A DNA stretch of 6,564 nucleotides from Spirochaetaceae bacterium (GCA_028527945.1 JAQQAK010000397.1:1-6564), one strand, 5' to 3'; positions 1 to 5,583 are shown, numbered from the stretch's first letter. The notes: generated from the sequence alone by a model not told the origin. A program made the numbers and translations.

Positions 1-4
1 TCAT
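1..4 (-). CDS. Start codon of a gene running out of the window (putative immunity gene)
   Basis: Only the ATG and one further base are visible. The start lies 12 nt after the stop of the RHS tip gene, with AAGGA about 8-9 nt upstream as a ribosome binding site. The context TAATTATG is the same as at the starts of the small genes after two other tip-like reading frames in this window. By position it should be the immunity partner of the adjacent tip, but no protein sequence can be read. Confidence 0.4.
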
Positions 5-16
5 AATTACCATTCC

Positions 17-793
17 TTAATACGGAGTTGAGACTTTCTCATATAAAATGCCAGAAATTGTATCGCCATACTCCATACCCCAAGATTGTAAAGAGTCGAT
101 GACATCAATCATTGAACCCTGAGGATTCCCTGTCTGACCGACAAAAAAACCAAGGCTTCCGAAAAAATTCATATCATGTCCTCTCCACGCATCATAATTA
201 TTTACAGTACACCCATCCTTTTTTAAAGTTTCACCCGATAATATTTTCCCTCCAGAAATTGTCATGACATTAGGCGAGTATTTAGTATAAATTTCTGCCC
301 CTAAAGTTAATGTAAAATATTCTGGGGCGACTGCATCCCCCATTTTGCTATTAGGGAGATTCATATTGGGGACGAACGAAATAGGTATGCTTAATATTTC
401 ACCTGTTTCTTCATTTATCACAACTAGTACATCAAGACCTCTTTTATCCTGATTCTTACCTTTCCCTGTTTGATAGCTAATTACATCTCTAATGACTATT
501 ACCTTTAAATTGCTCAACAACTCGGGTTTAATAGCTGCAGCTTCTGCGGCAGCCAATTTAGCAGCATCATTAATCTTTATATCATCTTCCGGATTTTTGG
601 GATCTTCTATCTTTTGGGGTTCTTCTGATTTATCTTTTTCAGCAGCAAGCTCGTGTTCTTTATTATAAACATTTTCACTAACAAGCCCCGTCGGATCAAC
701 AAACTTCAGCGGATTATTATTGGCATAAGCATACAAGTTCAGGCCATACCCGCCACTCAAACCCTCTGAGTCTCTTAATTCGCTTTCAAACAA
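17..793 (-). CDS. 5'-truncated RHS tip protein, uncharacterised C-terminal domain
   Basis: 258 aa from a TTG start; an in-frame TAA lies 12 nt upstream, and there is no early ATG. Residues 16-37 (YGLNLYAYANNNPLK then FVDPTGL) are the end of an RHS core. All after L37 is a variable tip: an acidic, Lys-rich linker (about 40-75), an Ala-rich segment (78-90), then a folded-looking domain (95-258) with ISYQTGKGKNQDKRGLDVLV and a Gly-rich end. RHS tips are usually toxins or processing domains released from the RHS shell after DPTGL. From memory, spirochaete tips with similar text end in an H...GC motif like L,D-transpeptidase-type enzymes. Here the matching stretch would be RGHDMNFFGSLGFFVG, with Phe where Cys would stand, so any catalysis is doubtful. 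The only Cys is C195. The core is too short for a working RHS shell, so this is probably a displaced cassette. A putative immunity gene starts 12 nt downstream. Confidence 0.75.
   Translation of the reverse strand: MFESELRDSEGLSGGYGLNLYAYANNNPLKFVDPTGLVSENVYNKEHELAAEKDKSEEPQKIEDPKNPEDDIKINDAAKLAAAEAAAIKPELLSNLKVIVIRDVISYQTGKGKNQDKRGLDVLVVINEETGEILSIPISFVPNMNLPNSKMGDAVAPEYFTLTLGAEIYTKYSPNVMTISGGKILSGETLKKDGCTVNNYDAWRGHDMNFFGSLGFFVGQTGNPQGSMIDVIDSLQSWGMEYGDTISGILYEKVSTPY
684..745. repeat. RHS core direct repeat, short copy C
   Basis: This stretch of about 62 bp encodes GLNLYAYANNNPLKFVDPTGL and closely matches the 3' ends of copies A (2363-2659) and B (5209-5505). Similarity stops abruptly at the GGGCT of the DPTGL codons at one edge and just before the GLN codons at the other. 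It could serve as a short recombination tract. Confidence 0.8.
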
Positions 794-874
794 GTGTTTT
801 TCCGTTTACAGATGTCTTATTTCAAGGATTTGTACTGATAAAAACAGTATAACCTTAGAAAAAATGAAGATCCA

Positions 875-1018
875 TTACTTTTTAATTGTCTGAATAAAGT
901 TCTTTCTCTCTGGGATGATACATCTTGTAACCCCCTTGCGGAGACCGCAGGCGATGTTCTTTGTATAGGTTACGGTTGTTTCAAGGCTTTCATGACCTAA
1001 AAGATCCTGTATGCTTCT
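875..1018 (-). pseudogene. Tyrosine recombinase, C-terminal remnant
   Basis: 47 codons ending in TAA begin RSIQDLLGHESLETTVTYTK. This is the C-terminal catalytic block of phage, Xer and integron-type tyrosine recombinases: the LLGH segment carries the conserved His and the following TYT contains the nucleophilic Tyr. The N-terminal domain, the first catalytic Arg and the usual HxxR box (RHSFATH-like text) are absent. Upstream, the frame runs into unrelated GC-rich sequence and a stop, so the enzyme is truncated and has no start codon. It is fused, within a few bases, to the probable group II intron fragment. It shows that an integrase-bearing element once lay here. The type (phage, transposon or integron) cannot be told from this tail. 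Confidence 0.75.
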
Positions 1019-1325
1019 CTCTACATGCCACGGCCTGTCGCCCCCGCCAGCCTATTGCATTCTCACCATCACGAATACTTCATATTGGCTTCCGCTCAAT
1101 TCACATCGTCGCCGACTGAACTTCTCGATTTCTCAAGAACATATTCCTCGAGGCTGTACCAGCACTTCAAGAATTACGGTCTTCCTTACAGCAATAGAGT
1201 TCCCTGTGTACGCTTCAGCTATATCGTTCTGCTTTCGCATCCTCAAGGTAGCCGCAACACTCGGTATGGGCGGGTGGTTAGACCTTACCCAATATATAAG
1301 AAGCACCAAGCTTCACTTGGCGCAC
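1019..1325 (-). mobile_element. Probable 5' fragment of a group II intron (domain I)
   Basis: Read on the minus strand, the segment starts GTGCGCC, the consensus group II intron 5' end, and immediately forms a hairpin (CCAAG/CTTGG). About 85 nt further it has GATGCGAAAGCAGAACG and then AAGCGTACACAGGGAACTCT, which resemble domain I of bacterial group II introns. The segment is near 50% GC in an AT-rich window and has no plausible protein in either direction; the plus-strand open frames look like chance frames in structured RNA. No reverse transcriptase, domain V or 3' end is present. After about 305 nt the sequence passes straight into a recombinase tail, so the intron is 3'-truncated and cannot splice. 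The assignment is from recognition of motifs, not from a covariance search; another structured RNA is the main alternative. Confidence 0.5.
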
Positions 1326-1410
1326 GAATCGATAGTTGAGTAGCGCCCGGCCTTAACCTTTGCTTCCTCGTTGTGACTACTCCAACGCCTTATTCAGGCG
1401 AGTCGGATTT
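1326..1410. other. GC-rich flank of the intron fragment with a short hairpin
   Basis: This 85-bp stretch matches the intron fragment rather than its AT-rich neighbours in composition, and ends sharply near 1410. It contains the stem-loop CGCCT-TATTC-AGGCG (1386-1400) and would be the 5' exon of the intron. No coding sequence is recognisable in it. It is probably part of the element the intron had entered. Confidence 0.4.
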
Positions 1411-1417
1411 TACTAAT

Positions 1418-1660
1418 TTATTGATTTATATTAAATTGATCTAGAAAGAACGCCGTTATCATAATAATTGTGATTATCAATAGTAAAAAATCATAATTAT
1501 CTAGTTTATATTTATGCTTTCTTCTTTTAACAAATATTATAATAGCCACAACAATACCAACTGTCATTATAGGGAATGTTCCAGATATTCCATTACTCTC
1601 AAAATATTGTATTAAGGGGGAAAATATTACTTTTAGAGGTTCTATTTTGTAGTTTTTCAT
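1418..1660 (-). CDS. Small two-helix membrane protein, candidate immunity protein
   Basis: 80 aa. The ATG is 2 nt after the RHS tip stop (TAA-TT-ATG), and GAGGA about 9 nt upstream, inside the end of the RHS gene, provides the ribosome binding site, so the two are translationally coupled. Residues 31-44 (IMTVGIVVAIIIFV) and about 57-73 (DFLLLIITIIMITAFFL) are membrane segments joined by a basic loop KRRKHK (45-50), a topology with both ends probably outside and the loop in the cytoplasm. No family is recognised. Position, size and coupling fit an immunity protein, and a membrane location would suit the hydrophobic tip encoded just upstream. It is followed at 1410 by the abrupt change to GC-rich DNA, so the module ends with this gene. 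Confidence 0.75.
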   Translation of the reverse strand: MKNYKIEPLKVIFSPLIQYFESNGISGTFPIMTVGIVVAIIIFVKRRKHKYKLDNYDFLLLIITIIMITAFFLDQFNINQ

Positions 1661-1662
1661 AA

Positions 1663-3051
1663 TTATTTATCCTCATAAAACATTGGCACTATTTGGCCTG
1701 TAGCATATGTTCCAATGGGAGTTAAAGATTGTTTTATAGAATATTTAAATGCATTATTAAATGATATAAATCTTCCTGTTGATTTACTTATATATCTATT
1801 TGCAACTGCATTATATTTTATTGTTGATGGAATAACCCCAGAAAATGCTGATAATCCTGATAACGCCATAGACATATAATCGCCTTGTATTGCATACAAC
1901 CCTGATGAAGAAACATCTAAAAAAGTTGAAGCAAATAAAAATACAGGGACAGCCGGTGGCGCAATAATAGTTGCTACTATTCCAGCTCCAACAAGCATTA
2001 TCGATATGTTACCAAGCATATTAGCTGTGTTCCCGTAAATATTGCCATACCATTCATCTAATGACCTTTTACGTGCTTCAGCTTCAGAGCCATAACCTAT
2101 CAATTGTCCGTTACTATATACAGGTTCTTCATACAACACTAAATCCAAGTAATTATAACAACACTCATTGCTTAAGTATTTTATTTCTGACGTATTAATA
2201 ACACTATCAGGCGCACCATAGTTTATGCTATATATATCATAACTCGGGCCAGATAGTTCTGGATCTGGAGTTGGATCTGGGGTTGGATCTGGTTCATCTT
2301 CATCTTCATCGTCATCATCAGGAATGCTATAAGTAACATTACCACCATGAGTACCAGTAGTTAGCCCCGTCGGGTCAACAAACTTCAGTGGATTATTCCC
2401 CGCATAAGCGTACCAGTTTAGACCACTCCTGACGAGGTCTTCAGTAGTGAATCTACCAAGATTTGGGTCATCAAGCTCTTTGAGCTTGGCATTGGTAGGA
2501 AGGATTGTATGAACTGTACTCTCGTACAGTTCGGCAATGTACCATCTTGCATTGTAGTAATATAAGCCAGTGTCCTCGTCAAGTTCTTTTCCGGTATACA
2601 TTACATGCTCATCACCACTGGCATTCTCCTGATCCGCAAACGGAGTTACACTTCCGGTCCAGACTGAATCTCCATCTTCATCTGTTATTAAAACGGTACT
2701 TCCTATATGATCTGTTCCATAATAATAAGTTTCTCCATCTTCTACATGAGCTATAATCCTGCTTCCTATATAAATATAATCTCTTGTAGAGTCATCTGTT
2801 CTCTCTATCATTCTACCTGTGGTATCAAATGTGTAATATGTTGATTCGCCATCAGCGTCTGTAGACATTGCCCTGTACCCTGAAATATTATACTTATATT
2901 TCTTTATTAACACCATAGCAGAGGTATCCTCATCCCATTTATAAACGGCTGTTAATCTGTTTAGAAGGTCATACTTATACTCCCAGTACTCATCATTCTT
3001 GGTTATTGTAAAAGTACTTTCAATAGAATAATCACTACCTTTAACTATCAT
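1663..3051 (-). CDS. Orphan RHS core with hydrophobic polymorphic-toxin tip
   Basis: 462 aa from ATG. RHS-type coding continues in frame upstream of it to about 3147 (YKYDDNGNM just before the Met), where an in-frame TAA ends it, so the gene is a 5'-truncated RHS and the true start, if any, is uncertain; no clear ribosome binding site precedes the ATG. In order: YD-repeat text (20-105), YYYGTDHIGST (109-119), YNARWY (166-171), a 23-residue insertion (172-194), DPNLGRFTTED (195-205), NWYAYAGNN and DPTGL (226-230). The tip begins after L230: an acidic, Pro-rich linker (DDDDEDEDEPDPTPDPTPDP), a region with a Cys pair (297-298), a long hydrophobic stretch (about 345-408), then a 50-residue basic end with NRYISKSTGRFIS. 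The toxin activity is not recognised; the hydrophobic part may be a membrane-acting or translocation segment. The presumed immunity gene follows after 2 nt. Confidence 0.8.
   Translation of the reverse strand: MIVKGSDYSIESTFTITKNDEYWEYKYDLLNRLTAVYKWDEDTSAMVLIKKYKYNISGYRAMSTDADGESTYYTFDTTGRMIERTDDSTRDYIYIGSRIIAHVEDGETYYYGTDHIGSTVLITDEDGDSVWTGSVTPFADQENASGDEHVMYTGKELDEDTGLYYYNARWYIAELYESTVHTILPTNAKLKELDDPNLGRFTTEDLVRSGLNWYAYAGNNPLKFVDPTGLTTGTHGGNVTYSIPDDDDEDEDEPDPTPDPTPDPELSGPSYDIYSINYGAPDSVINTSEIKYLSNECCYNYLDLVLYEEPVYSNGQLIGYGSEAEARKRSLDEWYGNIYGNTANMLGNISIMLVGAGIVATIIAPPAVPVFLFASTFLDVSSSGLYAIQGDYMSMALSGLSAFSGVIPSTIKYNAVANRYISKSTGRFISFNNAFKYSIKQSLTPIGTYATGQIVPMFYEDK
2261..2320. repeat. Low-complexity linker repeats in the RHS tip
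   Basis: Two and two-thirds copies of a 12-bp unit GGATCTGGRGTT (2261-2292) are followed by runs of TTCATC/TCATCA. On the coding strand they give DDDDEDEDEP followed by repeated DPTP. The tract joins the conserved RHS core to the tip and is a likely site of length variation. Each 12-bp unit keeps the frame. Confidence 0.75.
2363..2659. repeat. RHS core direct repeat, copy A
   Basis: 297 bp align without gaps to copy B (5209-5505), in the same orientation. They include a perfectly identical 67-bp block (2496-2562 versus 5342-5408). The similarity stops at the DPTGL codons, after which the two tips are unrelated. Such repeats allow homologous exchange of tips. Confidence 0.85.
2470..2538. repeat. 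In-frame palindromic element inside RHS core, copy A
   Basis: Exactly 69 bp (23 codons) separate the YNARWY and DPNLGRF codons, which are adjacent in ordinary RHS cores. The insert contains two stem-loops: CAAGCTC-TTT-GAGCTTG (2472-2488) and GAACTGTAC-TCTC-GTACAGTTC (2511-2532). It is read on the minus strand as IAELYESTVHTILPTNAKLK then ELD. Length divisible by three, paired palindromes and insertion in a conserved protein segment resemble protein-coding palindromic elements such as those of Rickettsia. Confidence 0.6.
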
Positions 3052-3197
3052 GTTGCCATTATCATCATATTTATAACCATAGGTACTGTCTGTTTTTATA
3101 AGGTCGCTATTTTCATAATAAGTATTTGGGTGAATATCAAAGTATATTTATGTTATTTTTTTGCATACATCATATTTTTAATGGACACAAAGCTGTA

Positions 3198-3318
3198 TTG
3201 ACATTCTTCAGAGTCTGCCTGAAAATAAGCTGTAAATAGTTTATAATTTAATTGAATTATTGTGTTAGTCTTTTTTAATTTGGTAAATAGGGAATAGGTA
3301 ATATAATTTAAGGAGAGG
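3198..3318 (+). promoter_or_regulatory. Upstream region of the toxin-antitoxin operon
   Basis: Candidate signals are a perfect TTGACA (3198-3203) without a good -10 at normal spacing, TATAAT at 3242-3247 and again at 3302-3307, and a strong ribosome binding site AGGAGAGG (3311-3318) 8 nt before the antitoxin ATG. The second TATAAT is too close to the ribosome binding site to leave a normal leader, so the first is the better -10. AGCTGTA occurs twice (3191-3197, 3229-3235) and the short inverted repeat TTCAG/CTGAA lies between; these could be an operator for autoregulation, which is usual for such operons. Confidence 0.4.
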
Positions 3319-3326
3319 TATTAATT

Positions 3327-3506
3327 ATGAGTGAGATCAAAGAAATGATGATAAATATCATAACAAACCAGCCTGAAGACTCCAGTTTTGACGAGATCCT
3401 TCATGAACTTAGATTTAATTCAATGGTGAATAGAGGTTTGAGTGATTCACTAAATAACAAGGTTATCTCTACAGAAAAATTAATAAAAGAAGTTGAAAAT
3501 TGGTAG
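3327..3506 (+). CDS. Antitoxin of a ParE/RelE-type module
   Basis: 59 aa, starting at an ATG with AGGAGAGG 8 nt upstream. The sequence has the pattern of short antitoxins paired with ParE/RelE-like toxins: a first helix around MINIITNQ, then FDEILHELRFNSMVNRGL, then VISTEKLIKEVENW at the C-terminus, which in the family wraps the toxin. Many relatives are somewhat longer at the N-terminus; here no obvious DNA-binding domain precedes the toxin-binding part. The stop codon overlaps the toxin start by 7 nt, the classical arrangement giving tight coupling and antitoxin excess. It neutralises the toxin and, with it, probably represses its own operon. The pair runs opposite to every other gene in the window. 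Confidence 0.82.
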   Translation: MSEIKEMMINIITNQPEDSSFDEILHELRFNSMVNRGLSDSLNNKVISTEKLIKEVENW

Positions 3507-3799
3507 AAATATTCTGGACAGATGAATCAAAAAAATGGCTTGGGGAGATTTATGATTATATTTCTGAAGATAACCCGGCTAATGCAAAAAAAGTAATATT
3601 AGGCATTATTGATACGACAAAGGCTATTCAGGATTTTCCATCTATTGGGCAAAAATTACTAGATTGGCCGGATTATAATATTCGAATGCTTCTCTATGGA
3701 CATTATCGTATTGTTTATCATGTAAAATCCGATTCAAAGATTGATATACTTGGCGTTTATCATGGCGCTCTTGATCTTAAACGACACCTAAAAATATAA
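3500..3799 (+). CDS. ParE/RelE-family toxin
   Basis: 99 aa from a TTG start that overlaps the end of the antitoxin gene; MVEIFWTDESKKWLGEIYDY is a typical N-terminus for the family, which supports this start. The ParE/RelE fold is seen as the first strand IFWTDE, the helical hairpin about 8-45 with EDNPANAKK and FPSIGQ, the strand segment IRMLLYGHYRIVYHVK (about 61-76), and the final strand ILGVYHGALDLKRHL. The length matches full-length members. Members either poison DNA gyrase (ParE) or cut mRNA on the ribosome (RelE); the HGALD ending is commonest in proteins annotated ParE, but the activity is not decided by sequence. Probably intact and functional. It may stabilise the surrounding array against loss, as such modules do in integron and genomic-island DNA. 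Confidence 0.88.
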   Translation: MVEIFWTDESKKWLGEIYDYISEDNPANAKKVILGIIDTTKAIQDFPSIGQKLLDWPDYNIRMLLYGHYRIVYHVKSDSKIDILGVYHGALDLKRHLKI

Positions 3800-3837
3800 G
3801 AGTTCGACTCTATAATAGCTCTCTTCATCTTGCAAGG

Positions 3838-3989
3838 GTCCGCTACGGTTTTCCCCCCTTTCCCTGCAAATGATTGCCTGCAATCATCAGGTACACGGAT
3901 TTAACCTGGGGGGCTCATCAGGGAGGATAACCTTAGCCTAAACGCTGGCTCAAGACAGCGTTACTCGGGACTGCCCTTGCGTAGCGGAC
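3838..3989. other. Strongly foldable non-coding element after the toxin gene
   Basis: The gap between 3799 and 4097 has no gene. Its core can fold into a closed three-way structure: a 10-bp closing stem GTCCGCTACG (3838-3847) with CGTAGCGGAC (3980-3989); inside it CCCCCC (3853-3858) with GGGGGG (3908-3913), enclosing the hairpin ATGATTGC-CT-GCAATCAT (3870-3887); and a second arm AACGCTG (3941-3947) with CAGCGTT (3956-3962). GCAAGGG (3832-3838) can instead pair with CCCTTGC (3974-3980), in an order incompatible with simple nesting, so a pseudoknot or switch is possible. The transcribed strand is unknown. The rest of the gap (3990-4096) is G- and T-rich on the plus strand, with a loose repeat of TTGGCTCTCTTTTGGGG, and holds no gene. 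It could be a structured RNA, a long terminator-like region, or a folded recombination site. Confidence 0.5.
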
Positions 3990-4096
3990 TCTTTTGTGGG
4001 GGATTGGCTCTCTTTTGGGGTTGGTTCTTTGGGAGATTTTTAACAAAGGGGTGCAGCCTTCTTGCCGGAATAAAACAATATATTCTAATAATTAAG

Positions 4097-4693
4097 CTAT
4101 TCAGTAAACAAGACTAATTTTATTGGCTCTGATTCAATTGTTTTAGTAAAAATATTTTTTAAATCTAATCTTCTAATACTTTCTTTATCAACTTCTGATA
4201 AAATATATTTGAATCTGATATATACTTCATTTAAATCTCTTACCCAAATGTACTCAGGGTCATCAGAATCAGAATCAGTATCCGAATTAGAATTAATCAA
4301 TTTAAAAAACATACCAGTATATGTTTTCCCATTAATTTTTTTAGGCCCATCTTCTAAGATTATAGTTTGTTTAAATATTACTTTTTCATTAGGTTTTAAC
4401 AAAATAAAATCAGAAAAATTTCTAATAAAAATTAATAAAGGCTGTAAATTAGAAATCCATTTTAATTTTTTCCCTGATTTTTCAGTATATTCTATACCAT
4501 TTGTCAAGTTACCTACCGTTGGATCAATGAAATAAAGTGTATCATTAGACTTATTAACTATTTCATAATAAATATCAACTTTTCCCCCTGTAGATATAGT
4601 CGTATCAAAAGTTCCTATATCTACAGATTGAGAAAACAAATTAAAACTTACAAGAGTAATGAATAACATAACATATAAAAATCTTTTAACCAT
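4097..4693 (-). CDS. Secreted beta-rich protein, candidate immunity protein for the metallopeptidase tip
   Basis: 198 aa. Residues 1-22 form a signal peptide: MVKR, a hydrophobic run FLYVMLFITLVSFNLF, then SQS as the likely signal peptidase I site; no lipobox Cys, so it is expected to be soluble in the periplasm. The mature part reads like an Ig-like beta sandwich: strand VDIYYEIVNKSNDTLYFIDP (39-58), then LLKPNEKVIFKQTI (98-111), the layout seen in transport-side adhesion modules and in some protease inhibitors. A Ser/Asp run (SDTDSDSDDP, 137-146) is a flexible acidic loop. AAGAAG about 8-13 nt before the ATG is the probable ribosome binding site. It starts 27 nt after the broken metallopeptidase tip ends, so immunity by inhibition in the periplasm is the natural guess. 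No family is firmly recognised. It remains intact although the toxin is broken. Confidence 0.72.
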   Translation of the reverse strand: MVKRFLYVMLFITLVSFNLFSQSVDIGTFDTTISTGGKVDIYYEIVNKSNDTLYFIDPTVGNLTNGIEYTEKSGKKLKWISNLQPLLIFIRNFSDFILLKPNEKVIFKQTIILEDGPKKINGKTYTGMFFKLINSNSDTDSDSDDPEYIWVRDLNEVYIRFKYILSEVDKESIRRLDLKNIFTKTIESEPIKLVLFTE

Positions 4694-5063
4694 CTTGCTT
4701 CTTCTTTATTAGAATTCTAATTATTCTGGATCATCATCAGGTGAACCTTCGGTGCTATCAAAATCATATGTATCCACAATCTCTTGATCTGATGGATTAT
4801 AAGCGTTTTCAGGATCTGTTTCCGATTCAACCGCATATTGGTTATCATATGCCTCACGTTCGTCCGGAAATCCTTCATCACTACCTTCTTTATCTCGAGT
4901 TAAATGAGTTCCTTCATGAGTTAAAGCTCCTTCATAATATTCGGGATCTAAATCATCATCAACTATAATTGTATCTGTTCCATCAGAATAAGTACCTTCG
5001 CCTTACCCGCATCATTAACAACGATTCGTCCTTCATCCAAAGCCTTTTCTAAATTTTCAACAA

Positions 5064-5087
5064 CCTCTTGCCCTCTTGCCCTCTTGC
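5064..5087. repeat. Three tandem copies of an 8-bp unit that break the reading frame
   Basis: CCTCTTGC is repeated three times without a mismatch. Because 8 is not a multiple of three, each gain or loss changes the frame. Two copies would keep the RHS core and the start of the peptidase domain in one frame; three copies lead to a stop within 6 codons of the repeat. This looks like a slippage product. Confidence 0.85.
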
Positions 5088-5208
5088 AGTTTGACCAAAT
5101 TCCGTCTCGGAAATATTTTTTATTGCTTCCGGTATTAGTAGTTCTTGTTTACCCTTTCGTTCTGTAGCTAAATCATCTTCAGGAAATGAATCCTCCTGTT
5201 CTCCAGAT

Positions 5209-5505
5209 AGCCCCGTCGGATCAACAAACTTCAGCGGATTATTATTAGCATAAGCATACCAGTTTAGGCCGTCGCGTATTGGGTCTTCGGTGGTGAATCT
5301 GCCGATATTCGGGTCATCAAACTCTTTGAGCTTGGCATGGTTAGGAAGGATTGTATGAACTGTACTCTCGTACAGTTCGGCAATGTACCATCTTGCATTG
5401 TAGTAATACAGGCCAGTTTCTTCATCAAGTTCTTTTCCGGTATACATTACATGCTCGTCACCACTGGCATCTTTTTGATCTGCATATTAGGTTACATTTC
5501 CGGCC
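5209..5505. repeat. RHS core direct repeat, copy B
   Basis: Gap-free partner of copy A (2363-2659), same orientation, with unrelated sequence on both sides. The upstream edge lies within about two bases of the place where readable RHS protein starts. The spacing of about 2.85 kb between copies would allow deletion of the toxin-antitoxin pair and one module by recombination. Confidence 0.85.
5316..5384. repeat. In-frame palindromic element inside RHS core, copy B
   Basis: Same 69-bp insertion as at 2470-2538, in the same codon position. The long stem is perfectly kept: GAACTGTAC-TCTC-GTACAGTTC (5357-5378). The shorter one has one mismatch (CAAACTC-TTT-GAGCTTG). Protein reading is IAELYESTVHTILPNHAKLK then EFD. 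Confidence 0.6.
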
Positions 5506-5583
5506 TCAAAGAGATTACCCCATTACCGAAAGAGTTAGTTTAGCCCCATGGCTTTACTACTTCGTAGAGGCTCCTTTAATGTC

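Larger units (their letters stand above)
4721..5507 (-). pseudogene. RHS fragment with zinc metallopeptidase tip, broken
   Basis: The RHS core runs from about 5507 to the DPTGL codons near 5213, with an in-frame TAA at 5487-5489 where copy A encodes Pro. An ATG at 5447 allows a 132-aa product that ends in LLKI. Removing one of three 8-bp units at 5064-5087 restores the frame into VVENLEKALDEGRIVVNDAG. Adding one base near 5003 (GGTAAGGC for a likely GGTAAAGGC) restores it again into GTYSDGTDTIIVDDDL, then ALTHEGTHLTRD and PDEREAYDNQYA, to the TAA at 4721. HEGTH (codons 4904-4918) is an HExxH zinc site and EREAY would supply the third ligand and its neighbours, as in gluzincin-type peptidase toxins found at RHS tips. 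Repaired, it would be a peptidase effector released from an RHS shell. As it stands, three lesions make it inactive. Its candidate immunity gene follows 27 nt later. Confidence 0.8.

Noticed and set aside
1011..1343. Two overlapping plus-strand open frames (1011-1343 and 1025-1339)
   Set aside because: They are antisense to the probable intron fragment, lack ribosome binding sites, and their protein text has no domain pattern. Open frames in GC-richer structured RNA genes are common artefacts.
1386..1400. Intrinsic terminator for the 80-aa gene
   Set aside because: The 5-bp stem is weak and on the minus strand it is followed by TTGGAG, not a T run.
2505..2756. Plus-strand frames at 2505-2756 and 5337-5635
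   Set aside because: They are the antisense of the RHS core repeats. The two share the same MYELYSRTVRQCTILHCSN text only because the repeats are similar, and the His-rich composition is typical of a shadow frame.
3302..3307. TATAAT as the main -10 of the toxin-antitoxin promoter
   Set aside because: A start point about 7 nt downstream would fall inside the ribosome binding site, leaving no proper leader; 3242-3247 is a better candidate.
3838..3989. Canonical integron attC site
   Set aside because: The segment has inverted repeats and follows a cassette-like gene pair, but GTTRRRY and RYYYAAC are not at its ends and the repeats include a non-nested pair, so I did not call it attC.
4209..4968. 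Plus-strand frames at 4209-4535 and 4741-4968
   Set aside because: These lie antisense to the secreted 198-aa gene and to the metallopeptidase region, whose minus-strand readings contain a signal peptide and HExxH motif and are clearly the real ones.
5064..5087. Working phase-variable toxin
   Set aside because: Loss of one 8-bp unit repairs only the first frameshift; the one-base lesion near 5003 and the in-frame TAA at 5487 would still prevent a complete product.
5064..5087. CRISPR array
   Set aside because: The units are 8 bp and contiguous without spacers; no other regularly spaced repeats were seen in the window.
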